Notes under the pieces: generated by a model
Database searches by the model: none
What the model was told of the DNA's origin: nothing
The model's input: only the letters and a program-made list of their open reading frames with translations
Part shown: positions 7,656 to 16,747 of the stretch, in pieces
How the letters are laid out: every line of letters starts with the position of its first letter
Position numbering within the stretch: the stretch's first letter is position 1
Program-made: the position numbers and the translations under genes
DNA from: Myxococcus terminator_A
GTDB taxonomy: Bacteria > Myxococcota > Myxococcia > Myxococcales > Myxococcaceae
Direction: 5' to 3'
Length of the DNA: 64,000 nt
NCBI GenBank assembly: GCA_049194865.1
Contig: JBLZWL010000017.1
Span: forward strand, 31,607 to 95,606

Positions 7656-9533
7656 TTAGCGGCCCGCCGCACCCATGGATAGCGCCTTGAGCTTGCGCTC
7701 CAGCGCCTCCCGCTGCCCGGGGGGCTCGGCGGACTCGGGGTCCAACGACAACACCTCCAGCGCCCGGCGCCACGCACCGGCGGCATCCGCGCTCCGAGCC
7801 GCGCGCTGATAGGCGTCTCCCAGGTGCTCGAGGATGACCGGCTCGTCCGGCGACAGCGACGACGCGCGCTCCAGCGCCTCCACCGCGCGCGGATAGTCCC
7901 CCCGCCGGAAGTAGACCCAGCCCAGGGAATCCAGGAAGGCACCGTTGTCAGGCCGCAGCTCCAGCGCGCGGAGCACCAGCCGCTCCGCCTCGTCCAGGTC
8001 CCTGCCCGTCTGCGCCAGCAGGTAGCCCAGGAAGTTGAGGGCGGCGGCATGGTCCGGATCCACCTCCAGCACGGCCCGCATGCGTGCCTGCGCGCCGGCC
8101 AGGTCCCCTTGGCGCTCGAAGGCGGCGCCCTGCACATACAAGAGAGCCTGGTCCTTCGGCGCGCGCGACACGGCCTCGCGAAGCAGCGTCAATGCCTCCG
8201 CGCCCCGGTTCTGCCGCTGGAGCGTGCCGGCGAGCGCGTCGTACAGCGCGGCGGAGGAGCCCTGCGTCAGCCCTTCCTTCAGCACGGACTCGGCTCGCGC
8301 GGACGCCCCACTCCGCTCCAGCGCGCGGGCATATTGGGCACGCACCTCCAGATCCGACGGGGCCTCCTGGAGCGCGGCGCGCAAGAGCGTGAGCGCTCGT
8401 GGGTGCTGCCCCGCGAGCGACAGGCACCGGGCGCGGCGCACGCGGGCATCGGCGAAGATGTCCGAGCCTTCGGGAACTCCCGCGAAGGCCTCCGCCGCGT
8501 CGGCGAAGCGCCGCATGCGCTCGTGCACCAGGCCCGCGTAGTAGGCCAGCCGAGGCTCATCTCCGCTGGCCGCGCGGGCGGACTCCAACACCTCCACGGC
8601 GGCGGTGGACTCGCGCTCGGCCAGATAGCTGAAGGCCACCCGCACCGCCGTCTCGGGCTCACCTGAGAGCGACAGGAGTCGGTCGAAGTACGCCCGGGCC
8701 CGCACCACGGAGCCCGCCTTCAGCGCCGAGCGCCCCGCGGCCAGCAGCACCTCCTGACTGTCCGGCTCGTGCTCCAGGGCCCGGGCCAGCGTCTCCTCCG
8801 AGCGCGCGGGCCGCCCCGTCTCCTCGTACAGCTTCGCCAGCGTGCCCAGCACCTCCACGTCGCCCGGGTCTCTCGAGGCGGCCTCCGTCAGCAGGCGCTC
8901 GGCCCGGTGCGTGTCGCCGCGCTCGGCCAGGGCCAGCCCCAGGCGTCGATAGCCGGAGGCCTCGCCCGGCAGCGCACGCGCGAGGGACTCCACCACCTTC
9001 ACCGCCTCGCCCGAGGCGCCGGACTCGAGATAGAGCTGCGCGAGGACGAGGTAGGCCTCGGGCTCGCGGGGCTTGAGCGCGATGGCCCGGCGCAGGTGCA
9101 GGCGCGCGCGGGTGAAGCGGCCCGACTCCAACAGCACGCGCCCCAACAGGACGTGGGCCGGGTAGTACGCGGAGGAGCGCTCCACGGCGCGACGCAGCTC
9201 CCGCTCCGCTTTGTCGAGGTCCCCCAGCCGGGCGTACTCCTCCGCCAGCCGGGTGAGCAGCAGCGGGTGGCCGTCATCGGTGGCCAGGGCCAGCCGCAGC
9301 GCGTCCACGGCGCCGCGATGGTCCCCCGCATGGTGCAGCAGCCGCGAGCGCAGATATTGGGAGTAGCTCGCGGACGAGGAGAAGGCCCCCTCGTCCAAGG
9401 CCGCCGCGTCCATCGCCTCTCGCATGGCCTCGCGGTCCACGCGCGGACGCTTGGACGGAGGGGCCGCCGCGAGGGCTCCGGGCCCCCACAGGGCGGCAAG
9501 CAGCACGACGGCGAGGAGGCGAGAGGGGCTCAC
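7656..9533 (-). CDS. Secreted/periplasmic TPR-repeat protein
   Basis: A 625-residue protein with an N-terminal signal peptide (MSPSRLLAVVLLAALWGPGALA, about residues 1-23; no lipobox Cys). The remainder is a continuous array of roughly 15 TPR repeats with the W/L-G-Y-A-P pattern, for example YPAHVLLGRVLLESGRFTRA and LDSLGWVYFRRGDYPRAVEA. Such proteins serve as protein-interaction scaffolds; in predatory deltaproteobacteria they often accompany envelope complexes. No enzymatic domain is visible. It lies between the hybrid kinase and the hydrolase in the same direction. The specific role is unknown. Confidence 0.88.
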   Translation of the reverse strand: MSPSRLLAVVLLAALWGPGALAAAPPSKRPRVDREAMREAMDAAALDEGAFSSSASYSQYLRSRLLHHAGDHRGAVDALRLALATDDGHPLLLTRLAEEYARLGDLDKAERELRRAVERSSAYYPAHVLLGRVLLESGRFTRARLHLRRAIALKPREPEAYLVLAQLYLESGASGEAVKVVESLARALPGEASGYRRLGLALAERGDTHRAERLLTEAASRDPGDVEVLGTLAKLYEETGRPARSEETLARALEHEPDSQEVLLAAGRSALKAGSVVRARAYFDRLLSLSGEPETAVRVAFSYLAERESTAAVEVLESARAASGDEPRLAYYAGLVHERMRRFADAAEAFAGVPEGSDIFADARVRRARCLSLAGQHPRALTLLRAALQEAPSDLEVRAQYARALERSGASARAESVLKEGLTQGSSAALYDALAGTLQRQNRGAEALTLLREAVSRAPKDQALLYVQGAAFERQGDLAGAQARMRAVLEVDPDHAAALNFLGYLLAQTGRDLDEAERLVLRALELRPDNGAFLDSLGWVYFRRGDYPRAVEALERASSLSPDEPVILEHLGDAYQRAARSADAAGAWRRALEVLSLDPESAEPPGQREALERKLKALSMGAAGR

Positions 9534-9576
9534 GCGAGACGAAGTCTAGCGCGGCCCCGGCCCGCGTGCAGGTGCC

Positions 9577-12072
9577 TCAGGCCGCCTGAGGGGGTGGCGC
9601 GCCCAGCTTCTCCAGCAGCTTCTCCACCGGGTCGCTGTCCTGGCTCACGTCCGCCACCGCCGAGCGGTACTCGGTGTCCGTCGCCTTCTCCACATCCGGC
9701 ATCAACCGACCGATGACGTTGCGCGCGGCCTCCGCGTTGCACTCGGGCAGGACGACGACGAAGACGCCTCCGCCCAGGTGGGAGATGGCATCCGGGTGAC
9801 GCACCCGCTTGCGAATGACGTCCGCGATGTTGCTGGGCACCGGCTCCACGGGGCGATCCGGCCGCAGCACCGCCAGGCTCAGGGCCCGGTGGTAGCGCCG
9901 GCTGCGCGCCAGTTCCTGCTCCAGCCGCAGCAGCAGGCCGCGCCGGTCATGCAGGCCCGTGGTCGGATCGCTTCCCGTGCGACGCTGGAGCGATGAGCCG
10001 TCATGCTGATCCCGCTCACCCTGGCGCAGCTTGAGCGCGCGGTCCGTGCGGTTGAGCAACTCCACCGCGTTGAACGGCTTGCTCATGTAGTCCACGGCGC
10101 CCAGGTTGAGCGCGCGGACCTTCTCCGCGACGCCCTGGTGCGCGGACAACAGGATGACGGGGATGTGCGCCGTGTCGGACGACGACTTCAGCGCCATGGC
10201 CGCGTCCAGGCCGTCCAGCTTGGGCAGGAAGACGTCCATCACCACCAGGTCCGGCCGCTGGGCTCGCGCCCGGGCCAGGCCCTCCGCGCCATCGCGCGCC
10301 ACCTCCACGCGGTACTTCGAGCGCAGCACCTCCGACAGCACGGCGGCGATCTCCGGCTCGTCCTCCACCACGAGGACGCGCGGCTGCTCGTGCACGCTGG
10401 TCGCCGCGACGGGCGGACGAGGATTGCGCGGCGCTTCCTGCGCGAGCGGCAGCGTGAAGACGAAGAGGCAGCCGTGCTCCGGCGGGCTCTCCGCCCAGAT
10501 CTCCCCGCCGTGCAGCTCCACGAACTCCTTGCAGATGGCGAGCCCCAGCCCCGTGCCCTTGCCACCGTGGCGGTAGCGGTCGAACACCAGGTGCAGCTCG
10601 TCCTGCGGAATGCCGACGCCGTCGTCCTGCACGCAGACCTTGGCCGCGTCACCGTCCGGACGACCCAGGCGACGGGTGGAGACGACGACTTCGCCCGCCT
10701 CCCGCGCGTGGTGGATGGCGTTGGTGATGAGGTTCTGCAGCACCTCGTGCAGCTTCACCTCGTCACCGATGAGCATCAGGCTGTCGGGGCAGTCCGCGCG
10801 CAGCGACACCCCGCGCTCGGCGGCCAGGATCTCCAGCTCGTTGACGGCGTCGCGGCACAGCTGCGCCACGTCCAGCACACGAGGCTCGATGGACAACCGC
10901 GCCGCCTCGCCCTTGCCCTTCTCCAGCAGCGACTCGACGAGGCCGAGGATCTTCTTGCCCTGGCGAATCATCGCCTCGGCGGACTGCTTCTGCTGGGACT
11001 CCAGCGGTCCCTCCAGCAGGAGCCGGCCGTGGCCCAGCAGCACCTGGAGCGGGGCTCGCAGGTCGTGGCTCACCACCGCGATGATCTCATCCTTGAGGCG
11101 GTTGAGCTCCTTGAGCCGGCGGTTGGCCTCGAGCAGCTCGTGGTACCGCTCCACGTAGGCCATCTCCAGGTCTTCGCGCTTCTTCTTCACCGCGGTGTGG
11201 AGCCGCGCGTTGCGGATGGAGTTGGCCAGCACTCCGGCCACGGCCTGGGTGAACTCCTGCTCGTCGCGCCCGAAGGACGCGTCCATGCGCGAGACGCGTA
11301 AGAACAGCGCGCCCAACAGGTCGTCCTGACAGATGAGCGGCTGCACCAGGATGGACTTCACGCCCAGCGGGACGAGCGACGTGCGCACCTCCGCCATGAG
11401 CGGATCCCGCTGCGCCTCCTCGATGAGCACTGGCTCCCGCGTCTCCAGCGCGCGGCGCAGCTCCGGATAGCGAGCCACCTCGATGTCCAACTGCACGAGG
11501 CTCGGGTCCTCCTGCGTCGCCACCACCCTGCCCGTGCGGGCATGGCTGCCCTCCACCAGCACCACCGAGCACCGGTCCGTCCCGGTGACGCGGCCCACCT
11601 TGTCCACCGCGATGCGGAGGATCTCCTCCAGCTCCAGCGAGCTGGTGGCCGCCTGGGTGATCTCCAGCAGCATCCCCATGCGCAGGCGGACGCGCTCTTC
11701 CCTGTCCTTCAACCGGCCCGCCCGCAGCGCGGCCTCCAGGCGGGGCACCACCTCGTCCGCGCCGCGAATCCAGTCGTCCACCGCCAGGCGCTTGAAGGCC
11801 TCCGCGGACCGGCTGCGGCCCAGGTCCACCAGCACCGGCAACCGCTGGAGGCGCTCCACCCGACGCAGGGACTCCAGCAGCTCCGCCGCGCGCTTCGCCG
11901 TCACCGACAGCAGCACGACCTCGGGCTGCAGCGAGTCCGCCACCTCCGCGAGCCCGCTCTCCTTCTCCGTCGACGCGCACTGGTAGCCGCTCGCGGTCAG
12001 CCGCTCCATCAAGGCGTCGCCGGATTCCTTCCCGGCCACCACCAGAACGCGTCCCCGCTGATCCGCCTGCAT
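9577..12072 (-). CDS. Hybrid sensor histidine kinase: pseudo-receiver, GAF, HisKA-HATPase, receiver, degenerate GGDEF
   Basis: About 831 residues from the ATG at 12072 (MQADQRGRVLVV). Domains in order are: an N-terminal receiver-like fold whose phospho-acceptor position is Ser in PEVVLLSVTAK; a GAF sensor (about 135-290); a HisKA segment with the phospho-His in VSHDLRAPLQV; a HATPase_c domain with DDGVGIP and GTGLGLAICKEF; a canonical receiver with Asp in PDLVVMDVFLPKLDG; and a C-terminal diguanylate-cyclase-like fold where the GGDEF signature reads GGGVF. It has no membrane segments, so it senses in the cytoplasm. Phosphotransfer is likely intact. The C-terminal domain should not make c-di-GMP. 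A longer reading frame upstream of 12072 lacks family similarity. Confidence 0.9.
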   Translation of the reverse strand: MQADQRGRVLVVAGKESGDALMERLTASGYQCASTEKESGLAEVADSLQPEVVLLSVTAKRAAELLESLRRVERLQRLPVLVDLGRSRSAEAFKRLAVDDWIRGADEVVPRLEAALRAGRLKDREERVRLRMGMLLEITQAATSSLELEEILRIAVDKVGRVTGTDRCSVVLVEGSHARTGRVVATQEDPSLVQLDIEVARYPELRRALETREPVLIEEAQRDPLMAEVRTSLVPLGVKSILVQPLICQDDLLGALFLRVSRMDASFGRDEQEFTQAVAGVLANSIRNARLHTAVKKKREDLEMAYVERYHELLEANRRLKELNRLKDEIIAVVSHDLRAPLQVLLGHGRLLLEGPLESQQKQSAEAMIRQGKKILGLVESLLEKGKGEAARLSIEPRVLDVAQLCRDAVNELEILAAERGVSLRADCPDSLMLIGDEVKLHEVLQNLITNAIHHAREAGEVVVSTRRLGRPDGDAAKVCVQDDGVGIPQDELHLVFDRYRHGGKGTGLGLAICKEFVELHGGEIWAESPPEHGCLFVFTLPLAQEAPRNPRPPVAATSVHEQPRVLVVEDEPEIAAVLSEVLRSKYRVEVARDGAEGLARARAQRPDLVVMDVFLPKLDGLDAAMALKSSSDTAHIPVILLSAHQGVAEKVRALNLGAVDYMSKPFNAVELLNRTDRALKLRQGERDQHDGSSLQRRTGSDPTTGLHDRRGLLLRLEQELARSRRYHRALSLAVLRPDRPVEPVPSNIADVIRKRVRHPDAISHLGGGVFVVVLPECNAEAARNVIGRLMPDVEKATDTEYRSAVADVSQDSDPVEKLLEKLGAPPPQAA

Positions 12073-12616
12073 CTCGACTCTCACAGTGAACCTCGCGCCG
12101 ACGAGCCCCGAACCGGGACTCGATGGGGAGGCTGCAAAAACCCGTTGAGTGCGTAAGGGTTCATGGTTCGGATCCCGATCATGCCGCTGATCACGTCCGT
12201 GGGCCAGAGCGGCGCACATCCGGAGACGGCGGTAACTGTGAGTGGTGCTGGGGAGGCGTCACGCCCATCGTGGCTTTCCCGCAGGGACGGCGAAGGTGCT
12301 CCGGGCGGGCGCCGGGAGGACTGGGCGCGCGCAACAGCGCCGGACGAAGAACCTTCCCAGGCCCTCCGCGCACGAGCGCCGGTCGCCCGGTCGGGCGCCG
12401 TCCATTCAAGCATCCTTCCGGCCGTCATCTCTTGCTCCCACCCGTTTCCGTGTCGCCCTGGCTTCGCGGATTTACCTGCCTCCGCGCACGGAGACCCGGC
12501 GGCTATCACGTCACGGGCCTGTCAAGGGCGCCAATCGACGTGGGCAGGGCTCCCCGGGGGCGTTTCGGAGGGGGGATGATGCCGGGAATGGTGCGAGCAA
12601 GATAGAGTGCCGTGCC
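12073..12616. other. Divergent intergenic region without a recognisable gene
   Basis: About 540 bp separate the divergently read hybrid kinase and the lipoprotein gene, the longest gap in the window. Open frames here are high-GC shadows without family similarity or good ribosome sites. A segment around 12130-12180 contains GGTTCGGATCCC, which looks like a tRNA T-loop, and an AACCC/GGGTT hairpin, but no complete cloverleaf can be built. The region must hold the two divergent promoters; no convincing -35/-10 or sigma-54 element is apparent to me. Confidence 0.5.
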
Positions 12617-14227
12617 ATGCTCCACCCTTCCGTGACTCGGCGTGCATGGCGCACCGCCCTCGTTCTCGTCTCCGGTCTGGCCACCGCTTGCGGCGATGAC
12701 CCGCCACCGCCCACGCCGGATCCGCCCCAGGTCAACTTGACGGTCCCCGAGGGAAACCTCGCGGGAACGGCCCTCCCGCTCATCGTCAACGTGTCCGGCT
12801 GCGCGAAGGTCGCCACGCTGAACATGTACGACCGGACCACCTTCCTGAAGGCGTTCCCGTACGCGAGCGGGGCCACCACGGTGGAGCTGCTGGCGTCGGA
12901 CATCCCCTACTCCAACCCGCTGGTGGGAATCGCCGCCAGCCTGTCGCTCACCGCGGAGGTGGTGTGCGATGACGGGCGGAAGAACACGTCCCTGCCCCAG
13001 CCCGCCACGTTCTTCCCCGTGGCCCGGGTGGTGGATGATCCTCAGGGGCTCCAGGTCTATTCCACCCCATTGGCCATTGACGGCACGGGCAGCGGGATGA
13101 CCTTCCTGAGCTGCGCCAAGACGACCACGGGCGGACTGGAGACGATGTACCGCCACAACTCGGCGGGGAGCGGGGCCACCGTGCTCCAGGTCCCCACCCT
13201 GTGCAACGCGTCCACGGTCATCACCCCGCGCAACGCGAGCACCGGTAAGCGCTGGGTCTGGACGCCGGGCTACGGCGCGTTCGCCATTGACGCCGACTTC
13301 AAGATTACGTCGCGAACGCACATCGACCTCAAGGTCAACGACCTGGCCGTCATGCCCAACGGTGACGCCGTCATCCGCTCGGTGCAGGGGCTCCTCTACC
13401 GCATCACCCACTCCACCACGGACGGCCTGGGCATCGGCGTCACCCGGTGGATGTACCGGCGGGATATCTCCATCGGAGACCCCATTGGAAGGCTCGTCGT
13501 GCGCAGCGACGGCCGGGTGCTCAACGCCAGCCACATCGCCTACAGCGACAACCGCTCGGACGTCATCGTCGAGGAGGTTGACGGCGGCGTGGACTCCGCG
13601 GGCGGCACGCTGCAGGACACGCACATCATCCGGCAGATCTTCGCGTCCAACACCTCCACACCGCTTCCCGTGGGCGCGTTCAGCCCGGATGGCAGCATCC
13701 TGTACCTGGGCTTCGCCCTGCCCGAGGACAAGTCGCAGGTCCTCGCGTGCGTCGCGAACCTGGCTGGCTGCGAGGGCGCGGCATCCAAGTGGGCCACGAG
13801 CGTGCTCACCGGGAAGGCGACGCAAATCACCACGTATGCCAACGGCAACCGCGTCGCCGCCGCGACGACTCAGCGCGTGTGGCTGCTGGACGGAAGCACG
13901 GGCGTCATCCGCAACCGGGAGACCCGCTCGGTGGACGCCAACGGCGCGCTCCACGTGAAGTTCCTGCTGCCGGCGCCCTCCCCTTCGTCGGACCTGTTCT
14001 TCCTGAACGGGCCGGCCGCACAGGGTTCGACGGTGACGCTGCCGGTGGAGCTGGTGGGCGTGGACCAGTCGGCGGGCAGCGTGGCGGAGGGCCGGGAGCT
14101 GTTCCGCTACCAGGTGCCCGTCTCCATGGGCGCCGCCTTCGACGACACCGGTCGGCTCTGGATGCGCACGGGACTCAAGCTGCTCCAGCTCCAGCCCTCG
14201 TCGCAGTACCGCAGCGCCCGGCCGTAG
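12617..14227 (+). CDS. Hypothetical lipoprotein, PQQ/beta-propeller-like secreted protein
   Basis: About 536 residues from the ATG at 12617. The N-terminus carries a signal peptide with lipobox LATAC (Cys about 30), followed by Asp residues and a Pro-rich linker (GDDPPPPTPDPPQ). The body has repeated beta-strand segments such as DLAVMPNGDAVIRSVQGLLY, GRLVVRSDGRVLNASHIA and GAFSPDGSILYLGFALP, which resemble blades of a beta-propeller (inference; no family name recognised). The Asp pair after the lipidated Cys may affect lipoprotein sorting, as in other bacteria. The gene stands alone; a strong hairpin follows its stop. Confidence 0.8.
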   Translation: MLHPSVTRRAWRTALVLVSGLATACGDDPPPPTPDPPQVNLTVPEGNLAGTALPLIVNVSGCAKVATLNMYDRTTFLKAFPYASGATTVELLASDIPYSNPLVGIAASLSLTAEVVCDDGRKNTSLPQPATFFPVARVVDDPQGLQVYSTPLAIDGTGSGMTFLSCAKTTTGGLETMYRHNSAGSGATVLQVPTLCNASTVITPRNASTGKRWVWTPGYGAFAIDADFKITSRTHIDLKVNDLAVMPNGDAVIRSVQGLLYRITHSTTDGLGIGVTRWMYRRDISIGDPIGRLVVRSDGRVLNASHIAYSDNRSDVIVEEVDGGVDSAGGTLQDTHIIRQIFASNTSTPLPVGAFSPDGSILYLGFALPEDKSQVLACVANLAGCEGAASKWATSVLTGKATQITTYANGNRVAAATTQRVWLLDGSTGVIRNRETRSVDANGALHVKFLLPAPSPSSDLFFLNGPAAQGSTVTLPVELVGVDQSAGSVAEGRELFRYQVPVSMGAAFDDTGRLWMRTGLKLLQLQPSSQYRSARP

Positions 14228-14246
14228 GCAGTGGCCTTCCCCCTCG

Positions 14247-14274
14247 CGCCGAGCGGACTCAGGGCCGCTCGGCG
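14247..14274. terminator. 10-bp hairpin between convergent genes
   Basis: Perfect inverted repeat CGCCGAGCGG / CCGCTCGGCG with an 8-nt loop. The loop contains the tlyA stop codon. It lies 20 bp after the lipoprotein stop on the + strand and is symmetric, so it could end transcription from both sides. No U-tract follows, as is common in high-GC genomes. Confidence 0.6.
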
Positions 14275-14999
14275 ACGAGGAGCGCCTCCACGTTGCCGGC
14301 GGGCCCCGGCACGGGGGAGTCAATCAACCCGCGCACGGTGAGGCCCTGCTCGCGCACGAAGGCCGTCACGGTGTCGATGGCATCCTGGCGCGCGGCGGCG
14401 TCTCGCACGACGCCCCCCTTGCCCACGCGGTCCGGCCCCACCTCGAACTGGGGCTTCACCAACGCGGCCAGCAGCCCTCCCGGCTCCAGGAAGCGCAGCA
14501 CGGACGGCAACACCTGCGTCAATGAGATGAAGCTGACGTCGATGACGATGACGCCCACCTTCTCCGGCAGGTCCTCTTCCGTCAGGTAGCGCGCGTTGAC
14601 GCGCTCGCGTGAGCGCACCCGGTCATCCTTCCGGAGCTTCTCGTGAAGCTGGCCGTAGCCCACGTCGATGGCGTGGACCCTCACCGCGCCGTGCTGGAGC
14701 AGGCAGTCGGTGAAGCCGCCCGTGCTCGCGCCGATGTCCGCGGCCACCTTGCCGCGCACGTCGAGCGCGAAGTGGTCGATGGCCCCCTTCAGCTTCAGCC
14801 CTCCGCGCGAGACATACGGCAGCACCTCGCCCTTGAGGCGCAGCTCGGCCTCCACGCGAATCAGGGAGCCGGGCTTGTCCACGCGCTGGTCATCCACCAC
14901 CACCAGCCCGGCGAGGATGAGCGCCTGGGCCTTGGTGCGCGACTCGGCCAGTCCACGCTCCACCACCAGCACGTCCACCCGCTCCTTGCGAGGCTTCAC
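14259..14999 (-). CDS. tlyA: TlyA-family S4-domain 2'-O-methyltransferase (haemolysin A family)
   Basis: A 246-residue protein from a GTG start at 14999 that overlaps the dxs stop. An S4 RNA-binding domain is at the N-terminus (RVDVLVVERGLAESRTKAQA, about 6-65) and an FtsJ-like SAM methyltransferase follows with ADIGASTGGFTDCLL. A later VIVIDVSFISL strand and LVKPQFEVG carry the catalytic Asp and Lys. In other bacteria TlyA methylates ribose in 16S and/or 23S rRNA; the haemolysin name is historical. The tight link dxs-tlyA is common in bacteria. Its stop lies in the loop of the convergent hairpin. Confidence 0.93.
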   Translation of the reverse strand: MKPRKERVDVLVVERGLAESRTKAQALILAGLVVVDDQRVDKPGSLIRVEAELRLKGEVLPYVSRGGLKLKGAIDHFALDVRGKVAADIGASTGGFTDCLLQHGAVRVHAIDVGYGQLHEKLRKDDRVRSRERVNARYLTEEDLPEKVGVIVIDVSFISLTQVLPSVLRFLEPGGLLAALVKPQFEVGPDRVGKGGVVRDAAARQDAIDTVTAFVREQGLTVRGLIDSPVPGPAGNVEALLVAERP

Positions 15000-16747
15000 G
15001 GTTCGCTCCTCCCCAGCAGCGCCAGCGCGGCCCGCCGGAGGCCCGCCGCGTCCAGCCCGAGTTCCGCGCGCTGCACCCGCGCGTCTCCATGGGGAACGAA
15101 GGCGTCCGGCATGCCCAGCACCCGCACCCGCGCGGCGACACCGCGCTCCGCGTAGAGCTCCAGCACCGCGCTGCCCAGGCCCCCTCGCACCGTCCCCTCC
15201 TCCGCCACGACGACGGGGCCGTGGGAGGCGGCCTCCAGCAACGCAGCCTCGTCCAGCGGCGAGAGGCCCCGCGCATCGAGCACGCTCCACCCTGGCTCGT
15301 GCCTCGCGGCCTCCAGCGCGGACAGGCCCAGGGGCCCCAGCGTCACCAGCGTCAACTCCGGCCGCGCGGCGCGAACGAGCCACCGGGCGCCCCGCACCGG
15401 CGCGTCCTCCACCCGCACTTCCGGAGGCAGCGCGGGGAGCGTGCCCCGAGGGAAGCGGAGGACGGAGGGATGCGGCGCCTGGAGCGCGGTGGCGAGCATG
15501 GGGGCGAAGTCCTCCCCCACCACCGGCGCCCACAACGCGAGCCCCGGGAGCGGACGCAGCGACGCCACGTCGTACGTCCCCTGGTGCGTGGCGCCATCCG
15601 CGCCCACCAGCCCCGCGCGGTCCACCGCGAAGACGACGGGCAGGCCCGGCAGACACACGTCGTGGATGATCTGATCATACGCGCGCTGCAGGAACGTCGA
15701 GTAGATGCAGCACACGGGACGCGCCCCCGCGGCGGCGAGCCCCGCGCAGAACGTCACCGCGTGCTGTTCGGCGATGCCCACGTCGTGGACCCGGTCCGGG
15801 AAGCGCGCCTTGAGGGCATTGAGCGCGGAGCCCTCCAGCATCGCGGGCGTCACCGCCACGACCCGCGAGTCCCGCGCCATCGCCTCTTCGAGCGCCAAGG
15901 CGAGCGCCTCGCTGTAGGTGCGGTGGCCTCCACGCGAGCGCACCAGCTTGCCGTCGCGCCACTCATACGGGCCCATGGCATGGCCACGCGTCTGAGCGTC
16001 CGCCTCCGCCGGAGGAAACCCCTTGCCCTTGAGCGTGAGCGCGTGGACCACCACCGGACGGGACGACGCACGAGCCTCGCGCAGCGCGTGCATCAGCGCG
16101 CCCAGGTCATGCCCATCCACCGGCCCCAGGTAGGTGAAGCCCAGGCCCTGGAAGAAGTCGCGCGCGCCGCGAGTGCGCAGCAGCGAGGGAATCGCCCCCA
16201 CGTTGGCGCTGATGGACATCTGGTTGTCGTTGAGCACGACGACGAGCGGCAGGTGGCTGCCTCCCGCGTTGTTGAGACCCTCGAAGGTCATGCCCCCGGT
16301 GAGGCCTCCATCTCCGAGCACCGCCACCACGTGGCCCCGGTGGCCCATCATCCCGCGGCCCGCCAGCAGTCCCAGCGCCGCCGACACGGCCGTGCAGGAG
16401 TGCCCCGCCAGCAGCGCGTCGTGAGGACTCTCGCGCGGGTCCAGGAAGGGCGCCACGCCGCCCGCCTGTCGCAGCGTGTGCATGTGCTCGCGCCGCCCGG
16501 TGAGCAGCTTGTGCGCGTACGTCTGGTGTCCGACGTCGAAGAGGAGGGCGTCGGTGGGCGAGTGGAAGACCCGGTGCAGCGCGACGATGAGCTCCACCGC
16601 GCCCAGGGACGCGCCCAGGTGGCCGCCCACCTTGCCGCAGACGGAGATGATGTCCTCGCGGAGTTCCTCGCAGAGCCGGGGCAGCTCCGCTTCGGGAAGT
16701 GCCCTTACGTCCGTTGGAGAGGCGATGCGTTCCAGCAACCTCGGCAT
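14996..16747 (-). CDS. dxs: 1-deoxy-D-xylulose-5-phosphate synthase
   Basis: Thiamine-diphosphate enzyme that condenses pyruvate with glyceraldehyde 3-phosphate, the first step of the MEP isoprenoid pathway. The 583-residue protein (slightly short against the usual ~620) has the N-terminal HLGASLGAVELIVALH region, the ThDP-binding GDGGLTGGMTFEGLNNAG, and the central AEQHAVTFCAGLA and GADGATHQGTYD motifs; the transketolase C-terminal domain closes it. Some deletion relative to E. coli is in the middle linker. The ATG overlaps the ispA stop (ATGA type), and the stop overlaps tlyA, so the three are coupled. Confidence 0.95.
   Translation of the reverse strand: MPRLLERIASPTDVRALPEAELPRLCEELREDIISVCGKVGGHLGASLGAVELIVALHRVFHSPTDALLFDVGHQTYAHKLLTGRREHMHTLRQAGGVAPFLDPRESPHDALLAGHSCTAVSAALGLLAGRGMMGHRGHVVAVLGDGGLTGGMTFEGLNNAGGSHLPLVVVLNDNQMSISANVGAIPSLLRTRGARDFFQGLGFTYLGPVDGHDLGALMHALREARASSRPVVVHALTLKGKGFPPAEADAQTRGHAMGPYEWRDGKLVRSRGGHRTYSEALALALEEAMARDSRVVAVTPAMLEGSALNALKARFPDRVHDVGIAEQHAVTFCAGLAAAGARPVCCIYSTFLQRAYDQIIHDVCLPGLPVVFAVDRAGLVGADGATHQGTYDVASLRPLPGLALWAPVVGEDFAPMLATALQAPHPSVLRFPRGTLPALPPEVRVEDAPVRGARWLVRAARPELTLVTLGPLGLSALEAARHEPGWSVLDARGLSPLDEAALLEAASHGPVVVAEEGTVRGGLGSAVLELYAERGVAARVRVLGMPDAFVPHGDARVQRAELGLDAAGLRRAALALLGRSEP

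Noticed and set aside
12130..12180. tRNA-like segment with GGTTCGGATCCC
   Set aside because: Only two base pairs of a T-stem form, and no acceptor or D-arm matches; not a complete tRNA.
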